Notes: a model not told the origin generated them from the sequence alone. DNA of 64,000 nucleotides from JAIBJN01 sp963811635 (GCA_963811635.1 CAWESB010000018.1:1-64000), one strand, 5' to 3'. Positions 37,982 to 47,010 are shown, numbered from the stretch's first letter. Numbers and translations are program-made.

Positions 37982-38917
37982 ATGCGGCTCTGCCTCATGA
38001 TCGAGGGTCAGGAGAACGTGACCTGGGAGGACTGGGTCGCCCTCGCCGAGGCGTGCGAGGAGCACGGGCTCGAGGGCCTCTTCCGGTCCGACCACTACGC
38101 CTCCGTCATGGGGGTCTACACCCGCGGAGCGCTCGACGCCTGGGCGACGATCACCGCGCTCGCGGGGTGCACCGAGCGGATCCGCCTCGGCTCGCTGGTC
38201 TCACCGGCGACGTTCCGCCATCCGTCGGAGCTCGCGAAGGTCGTGACCACCGCCGACCACGTCTCGGGCGGCCGGGTCGAGCTCGGGCTCGGCGCCGGTT
38301 GGAACGAGCCCGAGCATGCGATGTACGGGTTCCCGTTCCCCGACCGGTCCACGAGGCTGGAGCGCTTCGCCGAGCAGCTGGAGATCGTGCACCGACAGTG
38401 GACGGAGGAGTCCTTCGACTTCGCGGGTCGCCACTACAGCCTCGAGGACTGTCGTGCCCTCCCGAAGCCGGTGCAGTCCCCGCACCCACCGCTGATCGTG
38501 GGAGGCGCGGCCGGGCGGGGAACGGTCGAGCCGGCCGTGCGCTTCGCGGACGAGTACAACACGACCTTCGCGACGCCGGAGACGCTGCACGAGCGCCGGC
38601 AGCGGCTCGACGAGGCCTGCGGGCGGGTGGGACGCGATCCCGCGACGCTGCGCTTCTCACTGATGACCACCTGCGTGGTCGGAAGCGACGAGGCCGAGCT
38701 CCGGGAGCGAGCGAGCCGGGTCGCCGCCGTCACGGGGGCCGCCGACGGAGAGGCGGTCCTCGCCGCCAAGCGCGAGACCGGAGTCGTCGGGACGGTCGAG
38801 CAGGTCTGCGCGCGCCTGGCGGAGCTGGAGGCGGCCGGGGTCGAGCGCGTCTTCCTCCAGCACCTGGACCACCGGGATCTGGAGATGGTCGCGCTGGTCG
38901 GGCGCGAGCTGGTCTGA
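37982..38917 (+). CDS. LLM class flavin-dependent oxidoreductase
   Basis: A 311-residue luciferase-like TIM-barrel enzyme. Typical segments are EEHGLEGLFRSDHY (strand 2 region), IRLGSLVSPATFRHPSELAK, VTTADHVSGGRVELGLGAGW and the PLIVGGAAGRGTVEPAVRFA flavin-phosphate region. Actinobacterial members of this type often use F420 or FMN; which one cannot be told here. The upstream frame is open, but the TAGGGT hexamer 7 bp before ATG 37982 and the family start (MRLCLMIEGQE) support this start. Confidence 0.9.
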   Translation: MRLCLMIEGQENVTWEDWVALAEACEEHGLEGLFRSDHYASVMGVYTRGALDAWATITALAGCTERIRLGSLVSPATFRHPSELAKVVTTADHVSGGRVELGLGAGWNEPEHAMYGFPFPDRSTRLERFAEQLEIVHRQWTEESFDFAGRHYSLEDCRALPKPVQSPHPPLIVGGAAGRGTVEPAVRFADEYNTTFATPETLHERRQRLDEACGRVGRDPATLRFSLMTTCVVGSDEAELRERASRVAAVTGAADGEAVLAAKRETGVVGTVEQVCARLAELEAAGVERVFLQHLDHRDLEMVALVGRELV

Positions 38918-39004
38918 CGCCGCTCATCCGGTTGGGATTAGACCGCCGCCCCTGTTTCCCGTCAGAATCCCCCCGGACACCCGCAAGTCGAAAAGGGAGG
39001 CAGT

Positions 39005-39382
39005 GTGCTCTTAGCGGAAACGACGTTCCTGGACGTGTTCTGGTACCTGCTCGTCTTCTTCCTGTGGATCATGTTCTTCTGGATCTTCATCACGGTCGTC
39101 GCCGACATCTTCCGGCGTGACGACATGACCGGCTGGAAGAAAGCGGCGTGGTTAGTGCTGATCATCGTTCTCCCGTTCTTAGGGATCCTGATCTACGTGA
39201 TCGCGAGACCGAAGATGACGGCGCAGGACGTCCGCATGATGACGCAGGCCGAAGCCGCGCAACAGGCGGCGGCCGGCGTCTCGACGGCCGACGAGCTCTC
39301 GAAGCTCAAGCAGCTCCACACGCAGGGCGTCCTGAGCGACAGCGAGTACGAGAGCCTGAAGCAGAAGGCGATCGGCTCCTAG
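39005..39382 (+). CDS. PLDc_N plus SHOCT domain membrane protein
   Basis: A 125-residue protein with two spans (FWYLLVFFLWIMFFWIFITV and AAWLVLIIVLPFLGILIYVI) of the phospholipase-D N-terminal type, with the intervening DMTGWKKAAW typical of that family. The C-terminus ADELSKLKQLHTQGVLSDSE continues EYESLKQKAI, a SHOCT oligomerisation domain. GTG 39005 follows AAAAGGGAGG. Function unknown, though this domain pair is common in actinobacteria. Confidence 0.88.
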   Translation: MLLAETTFLDVFWYLLVFFLWIMFFWIFITVVADIFRRDDMTGWKKAAWLVLIIVLPFLGILIYVIARPKMTAQDVRMMTQAEAAQQAAAGVSTADELSKLKQLHTQGVLSDSEYESLKQKAIGS

Positions 39383-39455
39383 CCCTCAACGAGGCCGGGA
39401 GCGGGAGGCGGCCGGGCGCGGTCGCCTCCCACGTTCCGGAGAAGGAGGATCCACC

Positions 39456-40235
39456 ATGGCCACGACCACGCCCCGTCGGGTGCTCACCGACGAGCAGCTC
39501 ACCGAGATGCTCACCCTCACGAAGGACGCCGACAGCGTCGAGCTCAAGCTCACAGTGCCGGCCGACGCGCACCGGGCGGCCCTGACCGCGCTCGACATCG
39601 ACCCGCTGGAGGCGCAGATCCGACAGGTCTTCTTCTTCGACACCCCCGAGCTGACGCTGAACCAGAGCGGGGTGGTCGTCCGCGCACGGCGGATCCAGGG
39701 GAAGGGCGACGACTCGGTCGTCAAGCTGCGGCCCGTCGTTCCGGCCGAGCTCGCGCCCGAGCTCCGGGCCTCGCCCGCATTCGGCGTCGAGGTCGACGCG
39801 ATGCCCGGCGGGTTCGTCTGCTCGGGCTCGATGAAGGCCGCCCTGCCGGCGACCCACGTGCGCGACGCGATGAAAGGCGACCGCCCGTTCCGCAAGCTCT
39901 TCACCAAGGAGCAGCGCGCCTTCTACGCCGAGCACGCCCCCGAGGGCCTCGCGATCGACGACCTCTCCGTCCTTGGCCCGATCTTCGTCCTCAAGGGCAA
40001 GTTCGCCCCCTCGGAGCTGGGCCGCAAGCTCGTCGCGGAGGTCTGGCTCTACCCCGATGGATCGCGCCTGCTCGAGCTGTCGACCAAGTGTCTGCCCGGC
40101 GAGGCGTTCCAGGTCGCAGCCGAGTCGCGCGCGTTCCTGACGGGGAAGGGCGTCGACCTGGGCGGCGAGCAGGAGACGAAGACCCGCAAGGCGCTCGAGT
40201 TCTTCGCCGGACAGCTGGCGGAGGAAAGGGTCTAG
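39456..40235 (+). CDS. CYTH domain-containing protein
   Basis: A 259-residue protein. SVELKLTVP is a shortened form of the CYTH E-x-E-x-K signature, and RQVFFFDTPELTLNQSGVVV followed by RARRIQGKGDD matches the second CYTH block (FDT-x-x-L ... G-x-x-x-R-x-R). CYTH enzymes handle triphosphates (thiamine triphosphatase, adenylate cyclase IV). The first acidic residue of the signature is not clear, so activity is uncertain. GAAGGAGGATCC precedes the ATG. Likely cotranscribed with the coiled-coil gene downstream. Confidence 0.78.
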   Translation: MATTTPRRVLTDEQLTEMLTLTKDADSVELKLTVPADAHRAALTALDIDPLEAQIRQVFFFDTPELTLNQSGVVVRARRIQGKGDDSVVKLRPVVPAELAPELRASPAFGVEVDAMPGGFVCSGSMKAALPATHVRDAMKGDRPFRKLFTKEQRAFYAEHAPEGLAIDDLSVLGPIFVLKGKFAPSELGRKLVAEVWLYPDGSRLLELSTKCLPGEAFQVAAESRAFLTGKGVDLGGEQETKTRKALEFFAGQLAEERV

Positions 40236-40236
40236 C

Positions 40237-40863
40237 CTGGACCCAACTCCGCCGCCGTCGGGGCGCCCGACCGGCTGGCTCGTCCTCACCGGCGCCCTGC
40301 TGGCGGCGGTGATCGGGCTGGCGATCTGGGCCGCCGTGCTCCAGAGCGACCAGGACGACGTCAACGCCGCGAGCTCCGCGCAGATCGACGAGCTCGAGCA
40401 GGCCAACGCGGCCCTCGAGCAGGAAAACGCCGAGCTCCAGCAGCAGGTGGACGATTTCGACGAGCAGGTCGCCGATCTCCAGCAGCAGCTCCAGGAGGAG
40501 CAGGAGGCCGCCGCGGCGGCGGCCGCACAGGCCGAGAGCGAGCTCGAGGCGGCCCGCGCCCAGTACGAGGAGGTCTCGGACGAGCTCGGCGCCGCCAACA
40601 AGAGCCTCGCCGAGAGCCAGGCCGAGCTCGACCGCCTCGCCGAAGAGGCCCAGGCCGCCCTCGACGACGCAAACGGCGCCGCGGCTTCGGCCCAGGAGCG
40701 GCTCAAGGCCGAGCGGGCAAGGGCCGACCTCGCCGAGGCGTGCCTCGCCGCCGTCGCTGACGTGCTCCGCCGCCTCTACGCCTCCGACGACCCAACCGAG
40801 GGTCTCGCCGAGGCGGCGCGGGAGCTGGAGCCGATCGCCGCCGACTGCGACTCCGGCGACTGA
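40237..40863 (+). CDS. membrane-anchored coiled-coil protein, probable CTG start
   Basis: A 208-residue protein with one N-terminal span (GWLVLTGALLAAVIGLAIWA) and a long coiled coil rich in Glu, Gln and Ala (for example ELEQANAALEQENAELQQQV) followed by a small helical tail. No ATG, GTG or TTG precedes the span in frame. CTG 40237 begins LDPTPPPSGRP and is preceded by GGAGGAAAGGG at ideal distance, so I take it as the start. The alternative, GTG 40309, would cut the span in half. It starts 2 bp after the CYTH stop. Confidence 0.7.
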   Translation: MDPTPPPSGRPTGWLVLTGALLAAVIGLAIWAAVLQSDQDDVNAASSAQIDELEQANAALEQENAELQQQVDDFDEQVADLQQQLQEEQEAAAAAAAQAESELEAARAQYEEVSDELGAANKSLAESQAELDRLAEEAQAALDDANGAAASAQERLKAERARADLAEACLAAVADVLRRLYASDDPTEGLAEAARELEPIAADCDSGD

Positions 40864-40937
40864 GCCACCCGCAGGATCGGCTCGTCGCAAGGCGAACGAA
40901 GCCGGGCGATGCGATCCCCGGGTAGGAGCGTGCGGAC

Positions 40938-41798
40938 GTGAGCGATCGCGCCCGTGCGCTCTGGGTCGCCGGCCGGGAGCTCTGGACCGCCTACAGCCGG
41001 AACCTCTGCCCGCAGCTGGCCGCCTCCATCTCCTACCGCGTGCTCTTCTCGCTCTTCCCGCTGGCGATCTTCCTCGTCTCGATCTTCGGCATCTTCATCC
41101 ACAACACCGAGCGGCGCGACGACGTCGTCACCTGGGTGGTCGACCAGCTGCTCCTCTCGGCCGACGGAAGCGCCACACTCGACCAGGCGGTCGACGGCCT
41201 CGACAACCCCTCGTCCGCGCTCGGCCTCGTCGCCGTGATCGGCGTTCTCTGGGGCGCGAGCGGGATGATGGCTGCGGTCCGCATCGCCCTGACCAACGTC
41301 TGGGGTCTCCCGCGCCACCGCGCCGTGCGGGGGAAGGTCCTCGACGTCGTCCTCGTGCTGCTCGCCGGCGGGCTACTGCTCGTCGCCTTCGCCGTGACCC
41401 TGGTCGTCCGGCTCGTCGAGGACGTTGGAGAGCAGGTGGGCTCCGCAGTAGGGCTGGAGCAGCTGGGGTCGGCTGCCGGGGACGCGCTGCAGTCGCTCGG
41501 CTCGCTGGCCCTCCTCTGCGGGGCGATCCTGCTCCTCTACCGCTACGTGCCCAGCCCGGGGCCTTCGTTCGCGCGCGTCTGGGCGCCGGCCCTGCTCGCT
41601 GCTCTCGCAATCCAGGTGACACAGTTCGGCTACGGCATCTACCTGTCGAGGTTCGCCGACTACAACCTCGTCTACGGGTCGTTGGGAGCCGTGATCGGCT
41701 TTCTCTTCCTCGTCTACCTCTGCGCCTCGATCTTCCTCTTCGGCGCGCAGCTGGCCGCGAGCTGGCCGGAGGCTAGTAGGGCAGTTGCACGTCGCTGA
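40938..41798 (+). CDS. YihY/BrkB family membrane protein
   Basis: A 286-residue membrane protein with six spans. The family pattern is visible in NLCPQLAASISYRVLFSLFP (first span and loop), LWGASGMMAAVRIALTNVWG, and the end YGSLGAVIGFLFLVYLCASI followed by FLFGAQLAA. Often labelled ribonuclease BN, but that is a historical mis-assignment; transport or envelope roles are more likely. GTG 40938 follows GGTAGGAGC. It overlaps the ferritin-like gene on the other strand by 26 bp at the stop end. Confidence 0.88.
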   Translation: MSDRARALWVAGRELWTAYSRNLCPQLAASISYRVLFSLFPLAIFLVSIFGIFIHNTERRDDVVTWVVDQLLLSADGSATLDQAVDGLDNPSSALGLVAVIGVLWGASGMMAAVRIALTNVWGLPRHRAVRGKVLDVVLVLLAGGLLLVAFAVTLVVRLVEDVGEQVGSAVGLEQLGSAAGDALQSLGSLALLCGAILLLYRYVPSPGPSFARVWAPALLAALAIQVTQFGYGIYLSRFADYNLVYGSLGAVIGFLFLVYLCASIFLFGAQLAASWPEASRAVARR

Positions 41799-42597
41799 CG
41801 TCGAGCCCCAGCGAGTTCGCCAGGCGCACGCCGTCGTCGAGGTCCTCGCGGAGGCGCTGGACGTCGCGGTCGTGCATCGCGCGGCCGATCCAGGCCCTTG
41901 CCGGGGGGCGCCAGAGCGAATGCTCGACGAAGATCGGGAGCATCCGGTTGGCGGCCTTGACGAGCTTCTGCCTCGTCCGCTTCGTCGCGCTCTCGAGGAG
42001 GACGCGCTCGTAGGCCATTCCCGCCCCGTGGTGGATGCCGTCGTCGATCGTGAGGCGGTTGCAGAGGTCCTCGAGGATCGTGCCGCGGGAGGAGCGTGCG
42101 ATCAGCCGGAAGCGCGGGATGATCAGCCGCTCGAAGAAGACCTGCATGAGGAAGACCTTCTCCTCGAGCAGCTCGAGGTCGTCCAGGAACATGCGCGCGA
42201 GCTCGTCCAGGTAGGGGTCGCGCTCGGCAGTCCCGCCGACCTGCTCCAGCAGCTTGAGCCACCCCTCGACGTGGCGCGCCTCGTCCTGCACCATCGTCGT
42301 GTAGTACATCTTCGCCTCGTGGTGCGGCGCCAGGTTCAGGAGCTGCGCCGCCATCTTCACGGCGAGGATGTCCGCCTGGTACTGCTGCGTGATGACCGAG
42401 CGCCAGACGTCGTTGCGGCGGGCCTTCTTCTCGGCCGAGCCTCGGGCCTCCGGGACCGGCGGGATCTGGCCCCAGGGCATGTCGGCGGTCTGCCACTCGG
42501 CGCGCTTGGCCAGCTCGTAGTAGCGGATGACGCCGTCGCGCCGCTCCGTGCCCTGCTCGGGCGCGGCCTCCGCGCGGAGCTGTTGCTCGACGCTCAT
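41773..42597 (-). CDS. ferritin-like superfamily protein (putative diiron)
   Basis: A 274-residue, nearly all-helical protein. The first E/H ligands are suggested by LAPHHEAKMYYTTMVQDEAR then HVEGWLKLLE (the D-E-x-R-H motif typical of ferritin-like diiron oxygenases). A second pair may be in LDDLELLEEKVFLMQVFFE and the His-rich LTIDDGIHHGAGMAYE. It resembles ribonucleotide reductase R2-like ligand-binding oxidases and AurF-type N-oxygenases in overall plan; I cannot decide between them. The TAAGCT hexamer on the minus strand ends 7 bp before the ATG, suggesting a leaderless transcript. Confidence 0.78.
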   Translation of the reverse strand: MSVEQQLRAEAAPEQGTERRDGVIRYYELAKRAEWQTADMPWGQIPPVPEARGSAEKKARRNDVWRSVITQQYQADILAVKMAAQLLNLAPHHEAKMYYTTMVQDEARHVEGWLKLLEQVGGTAERDPYLDELARMFLDDLELLEEKVFLMQVFFERLIIPRFRLIARSSRGTILEDLCNRLTIDDGIHHGAGMAYERVLLESATKRTRQKLVKAANRMLPIFVEHSLWRPPARAWIGRAMHDRDVQRLREDLDDGVRLANSLGLDVSDVQLPY

Positions 42598-42604
42598 GGG
42601 CCAG

Positions 42605-42610
42605 AGCTTA
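42605..42610 (-). promoter_or_regulatory. -10 element, leaderless start of ferritin-like gene
   Basis: TAAGCT on the minus strand ends 7 bp before the ATG at 42597. Confidence 0.38.
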
Positions 42611-42671
42611 GCGCGGCACGACCGGCCCCAGCCGCGTAGGCTGGGCGTGATCAGGGCGGAAAGGAGCCGAG

Positions 42672-43220
42672 ATGAAGCGAGCGCTGTGGGTTACCGTCGT
42701 GCTGCTGCTGGCCGTGGCCGGCTGCGGCGGCGACGACGATGACGGTGGTGGCCAGTCCGCGAGCGAGGAGTGGGTCTCCGGCCTCTGCTCGGCGGCGGCG
42801 ACGTGGCGGTCCTCGCTGGAGGACACCGTGAGCCAGTTCGGGAGCCCCTCGGACCTGACCGCCGATTCCCTCCGCCAGGCCGTCAACGACGGGCTCGACG
42901 CGACCGAGACCTTCGTGGACGACGTCCGCGGGCTGGGGCGCCCCGACACCGAGGCCGGCCAGGAGGCGTCGTCCATCGTCGACTCGATGGCCGACGACGT
43001 CGAGACGACCAAGGACGATCTGCGCGACACCTTCGGCTCGGGCGACGACTCCCTGCCGGAGCTGATCTCGAAGCTCTCGGTAGCGGGCACGCAGATCCAG
43101 CAGATGGGCGCGGAGCTCCAGAGCTCGTTCACCGAGCTCCAGAACCTCGACGGAGGCCAGGAGTTGAAGGACGAGATCGACGCGAACGCCGACTGCGACG
43201 CGGCGCGCGCCGGCTCCTAG
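42672..43220 (+). CDS. hypothetical lipoprotein (182 aa)
   Basis: A lipoprotein with signal LWVTVVLLLAVAGCGG (lipobox AVAGC). The mature part is helical and acidic, with two further Cys (VSGLCSAAATW near the start and ANADCDAARAGS at the end) that may pair and bring the ends of a helical bundle together. No known family. GGAAAGGAG precedes the ATG. Its TAG stop is the first part of an inverted-repeat element. Confidence 0.75.
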   Translation: MKRALWVTVVLLLAVAGCGGDDDDGGGQSASEEWVSGLCSAAATWRSSLEDTVSQFGSPSDLTADSLRQAVNDGLDATETFVDDVRGLGRPDTEAGQEASSIVDSMADDVETTKDDLRDTFGSGDDSLPELISKLSVAGTQIQQMGAELQSSFTELQNLDGGQELKDEIDANADCDAARAGS

Positions 43221-43386
43221 GAGGGTTTGGCGGAATAGCGCTCGTCGCTGGGGTGTGATGGTCGTTCCGAGACAAGGACGCAGGGAGCGCTCGTAGCGAA
43301 GAGCTACGAGCGCGACTGAGGACGCAGCTCTCGGGGCGAGCAGCGCGGCCCGGCGGCATAGCCGGTATTTCGCCAAACCCTCCTAG
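43217..43386. repeat. 170-bp MITE-like element with 21-bp inverted ends
   Basis: CTAGGAGGGTTTGGCG (43217-43232) recurs inverted at 43371-43386, and the arms extend to 21 bp with one mismatch. Inside is a perfect hairpin, GCGCTCGTAGC at 43287-43297 with its complement at 43303-43313, and a direct repeat GGACGCAG on both sides of it. The left end supplies the stop codon of the lipoprotein, and the right end abuts the stop of the ATP-grasp gene. No reading frame is inside. A third copy of the 16-bp end occurs at 47011. Confidence 0.8.
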
Positions 43387-44619
43387 TCAGGACGCGCGCT
43401 CGTCCTCGGCCCAGCGCCGCGTCAGCGTGCGGCAGCGCTCGATCATCTCCTCGTGCCGGTCGGGCTCGACCTCGAGGCGGATCGCCCTGACGACGAGGTC
43501 GTCGAACTCGGCGCTCTCGACGTACTCGACGGTGAGCTCGTCGAGGTGGGGGAGGGCCGTCGAGCAGAACTCCTCGAACTCGGGCACCTGGAAGTAGGCG
43601 TCCGAGAGCTCGGCGTAGCGCGCGAGCTTCTCCCCGTAGCCGAGGTCGCCGTCGCCGACCTCGAAGTACTCGCGCGTCCGCTGGTTGAGCCGCATCGAGC
43701 GGCCCGTGACGGCGCAGAAGACGCACCAGGCCACCAGCGACTTGATCGCCCACGGGAAGTAGTAGTGGAGGCTGACGAGCGCGATGTCGGGCGAGGCGTT
43801 TGCGTAGTCGATCGGGTGCGCACGCCCGTCCTTGACGATCACCTCGCAGGAGTTGAACTCCCAGCGGAAGAAGGCGTTCACGAGGCGGCTGATCAGCCCG
43901 ACCTCGCGCTCGAGCTCGGGCGGGAGGAAGTCCTGCTCGACCTGGTAGCGGTAGTGGCCGTGCGCACCGGGGTCGTAGCGCATGACGCGGGTCTGCGGGC
44001 CGATCGAGAGGCTGCGGGTGAAGACGTCGAAGTCCTCGATGCTCGCCTGCAGGTGCATCATCCGCTCGCCCGACTCGTCGTAGGCGGCGTGCAGCTCCTC
44101 AGGGCCGGTGACGCGGGTGACGCCGACCCACATGCCGCCGTCGAAGGGCTTCATGTACAACGGGTAGCCGATCCACTCGCCGATCTGCTCCAGGTCGAAG
44201 GCAGGGTTGTAGCGCTCGGCCATCGGCACGTAGCGTGGGTTGTCGGGCGGGAGCCTGTGCGGGAGCAGCCAGGTCGCCGGCACGTCCAGCCCGAGGCGCA
44301 TCATCGCGCAGTAGGCCGCGTGCTTCTCCATCGCCTGGAACGTGAACGGGTTGTTGAGGAGGTAGACCTCGTCCAGGAGGGCGATCTTCTTCAGCCATTC
44401 GCGCGGCAGGTCGTACCACCAGGACAGCCGGTCGATCACGAGCGTGTACCGGGGCGACGAGCGGAGGTCGAACGGCTCGTTGAGGATCCGCGCCGCGGCG
44501 AACTCGTGCGTCTCGCCGCCGTGGCGCACGGGCCCGAGCCGGCCGAGGACGGCCTCGAACGCGCTGGGCCAGTCCTCCTCGGTGGCCAGCAGGAGGCCGA
44601 TCAGATGGCGCGTCGCCAT
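43387..44619 (-). CDS. ATP-grasp domain protein (RimK-like fold, putative)
   Basis: A 410-residue soluble protein. PAFDLEQIGEWIGYPLYMKP then FDGGMWVGVTRV matches the ATP-grasp nucleotide-binding strand with its Lys, and EFNSCEVIVKDGRAHPIDYA with the following N resembles the metal-binding E-x-N region at the end of the fold. This suggests an amide- or thioester-forming ligase, perhaps peptide-like bond formation. The remaining third (LNQRTREYFEVGDGDLGYG on) is not a known domain. A TAGACT hexamer on this strand lies 12 bp before the ATG. Convergent with the lipoprotein gene across the repeat element. Confidence 0.65.
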   Translation of the reverse strand: MATRHLIGLLLATEEDWPSAFEAVLGRLGPVRHGGETHEFAAARILNEPFDLRSSPRYTLVIDRLSWWYDLPREWLKKIALLDEVYLLNNPFTFQAMEKHAAYCAMMRLGLDVPATWLLPHRLPPDNPRYVPMAERYNPAFDLEQIGEWIGYPLYMKPFDGGMWVGVTRVTGPEELHAAYDESGERMMHLQASIEDFDVFTRSLSIGPQTRVMRYDPGAHGHYRYQVEQDFLPPELEREVGLISRLVNAFFRWEFNSCEVIVKDGRAHPIDYANASPDIALVSLHYYFPWAIKSLVAWCVFCAVTGRSMRLNQRTREYFEVGDGDLGYGEKLARYAELSDAYFQVPEFEEFCSTALPHLDELTVEYVESAEFDDLVVRAIRLEVEPDRHEEMIERCRTLTRRWAEDERAS

Positions 44620-44668
44620 GGGAGCGCACGGAGTCTAGGCTGAAGCCGTCCGACGAGAGGAGATCCCG

Positions 44669-45208
44669 ATGGTCGAAGAGGCACGGCTCGAGCCCACCGA
44701 GCACGGGCTCGTCCCCAAGGGCGAGGGGTGGTACGTCGTCAACGCGCGGGAGGCCCGCTGGTGGGAGAACGACGCCTTCGGGCGCTACACGACCTTCGAA
44801 GGCGACGTCCGCTTCCCCGAGGTCGGCGTCAACATCGGCGTCCTCGAGCCGGGGCAACCCGCCTGCCTCTACCACCGGGAGGACAACCAGGAGGGCTTCC
44901 TCGTCCTCTCGGGCGAGTGCCTGCTCCTCGTCGAGGGCGAGGAGCGAAGGCTCCGGGCCTGGGACTTCTTCCACTGCCCCGCCGGGACCGAGCATGTGCT
45001 CGTCGGCGCCGGCGACGGGCCGTGCGTGGTGCTCGCCCTGGGCGCGCGCAAGAAGGGCGCCGCCATCTTCTACCCCGTCGCCGAGGTCGCACAGCGGCAC
45101 GGCGCCAGCGCCGTCGAGGGCACCGACTCCCCGAAGGAGGCGTACGCGTCCTCGCCGGACGACCGCGAGAGCGCCTACCGGGAGGGCGACCTCCCGGACG
45201 TGCTCTGA
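44669..45208 (+). CDS. cupin domain-containing protein
   Basis: A 179-residue single-domain cupin: ACLYHREDNQEGFLVLSGEC is motif 1, with only one clear His and an Asp/Glu pair, and FFHCPAGTEHVLVGAGDGP is motif 2. A shorter N-terminal arm and a polar C-terminal tail are added. The metal site is incomplete compared with classical cupins, so a binding rather than catalytic role is possible. GAGAGGAGAT precedes the ATG, and a TAGGCT hexamer is farther upstream. Divergent from the ATP-grasp gene, 49 bp apart. Confidence 0.85.
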   Translation: MVEEARLEPTEHGLVPKGEGWYVVNAREARWWENDAFGRYTTFEGDVRFPEVGVNIGVLEPGQPACLYHREDNQEGFLVLSGECLLLVEGEERRLRAWDFFHCPAGTEHVLVGAGDGPCVVLALGARKKGAAIFYPVAEVAQRHGASAVEGTDSPKEAYASSPDDRESAYREGDLPDVL

Positions 45209-45267
45209 GCCCGGGATTGCCGCTGGTCTCGGGCGCCTCGTAGACTTCGCTCGTCCGGGTTTCAGCC

Positions 45268-45312
45268 GTCACGGGAAAGGGCGTCCCACGTCCGGAATCC
45301 TCGTCCGACAGG
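45268..45312 (+). repeat. duplicated leader of the TIR genes, copy 1 (decayed)
   Basis: GTCACGGGAAAGG followed by CACGTCCGGAATC (45297-45309) matches the stretch at 47089-47125 just before and at the start of the second TIR gene. Here it continues as a diverged remnant of a TIR start, some 60 bp before the real start of the first TIR gene. A TAGACT hexamer precedes it (45241), as TACACT (47057) precedes copy 2. Confidence 0.6.
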
Positions 45313-45373
45313 CGCCGCTTCGGCGCTCCGAGCTACCAGGCCCAGACGCCGGCGCCGGCGGCGCGCCGGAAGG

Positions 45374-46941
45374 ATGAGCGCGCGCGGCACACCCGGCGAT
45401 CAGACCGTCGCCGTGGGTGAAGCCGTCAAGCTGAAGATCTTCCTGAGCTACAGGCGAGACGACGCGTCCGGACACGCCGGCCACCTCTTCGACGACCTCA
45501 CCGAGCTCGGACGCTACGACGTCTTCATGGACATCGAGAAGATCGGCGCCGGGCTCGCCTTCAAGCAGGCGATCGACGGCGCGCTTGCCTCGTGCGACGT
45601 CTTCCTGGCACTCATCGGGCGCCGCTGGCTGGACGCACAGGACTCAGACGGCCGCGTCCGCCTCGAGAACCCCGAGGATCTCGTACGCCTGGAGGTCGGA
45701 CGCGCCCTCGCCCGGGAGGACGTGCTGGTGGTTCCTGTGCTCGTCCAGGACGTCGAGATGCCGAGCTCCGAGGCGCTTCCCGAGCCCCTTAAGGCGCTCG
45801 CCGAGCGGAACGCGCACCCCATCAGCGACAGACGCTGGCGCTACGACGTCGGACAGCTCGTCGTGGTGCTGGACGAGATCGCAGCCGCGAAGGCCGAGCA
45901 GGAGCCGGACCCGAAAGCAGGGAGCGCCCCGCCCACAGGAAGTGGGCGCGCCGGGGGGCGATGCGGCTGTACCGGCCGACCACGAGCGCGCGGGGCTCCG
46001 GCTCTCACGACGGGCCAAGGTCGTCATCGGGGCAGTCGTCGCGACGGCGGCCGTCGCACTCGGGATCGTCGGCCTCGTCGCCCTGCTCGGCGGGGAGAAC
46101 GGGCCGGACAAAGCAACGGCGGCCGAGCCGACGACGACCGCACCGACAACGTCGACCGGGCCCAAGGTCGGCGACCCGGCGGAGAGCGTGGGCGAGCCGT
46201 TCCCCTACGACCCTGCGAACGGCACCGGCGTAGGCTCCCGAAACGGCTCACCTTCAGCGCGGACCGGCGCCAGCCCGACACGATCCCCTCCGAGGCAGGC
46301 TTCACCGGCCTGATGACGGACGGGAAGACTCCCTTGAAGGATCTCTTCGATCCGGACGCCGTCGAGCTCGGCGACGGCGTCCTTCAGATCCGGGCTTCCA
46401 GCGGCGATCCGCTCAGGCAGACAGGAATGCGGCAGCTCAACGCGTTCCAGTTCGGCGTCGGCTCCCAGGAAGGGCCCTTCACCGCCCACGCGCGCCTGCC
46501 GGCGCCGTTCCGGGACCTGGACCGCCTGCAAGCTTCCAGTCGCTGGGGCTCTTCCTCGGGACCGGCGACCAGGACAACTATGTCAAGCTGGTCGTGGGCA
46601 CGCAGGGCGTCGAGTTCCGGGCCGAGGTCGACGGCAAACCGCCGAAGCCCGCCCAGCTCGAAGAAGCTGGCAGCTACCTGGGCCTCGAGGCGGTCGACCT
46701 GTTCCTGCTGGTCGACCCGGCTGCCGCGACCGTCGAGGCCTGGTTCACAGTCACCGACGGACGATGAGACAGACGACCGCTCCCGTACGCTTCGCACCGC
46801 GCGGAATTCTCGGTTCCTGGCTCGGCAATCCCGAGAGCGGGCTGGCCGTCGGCGTCATCTCGACGACGGGCCGAGACGGGTCTCCCTTCGAAGCGCGCTG
46901 GGACCTGGTCGAGGTCACGCGCCTCGGCGCCGCCGGCTAGC
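45374..46941 (+). pseudogene. TIR-TM-ectodomain protein (frameshifted)
   Basis: Residues 20-180 are a TIR domain: LKIFLSYRRDD (strand A), DVFMDIEKI (box around strand B), CDVFLALIGRRWLD, and NPEDLVRLEVGRALA with the Glu expected to be catalytic in NADase TIRs. A charged and Pro-rich linker follows, then one span (VVIGAVVATAAVALGIVGLV, near 46020-46080). The C-terminal part is a beta-rich domain outside the membrane (FQFGVGSQEG, then SLGLFLGTGDQDNYVKLVVG and VEFRAEVDG), similar to concanavalin-A-like/DUF1349 domains. Frame changes are needed near 45955, 46225, 46530 and 46760. The first sits on a G6 tract. An ectodomain-TM-TIR layout is receptor-like. Gene may be decaying, phase-variable or affected by consensus errors. 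Confidence 0.7.
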
Positions 46942-47010
46942 CGTGATCGCCGGAGCGGCCGCGCTGACGGCCGCCGGCGTGGCTGCGGCGATCGCCGCCT
47001 GGCGTCAAGC

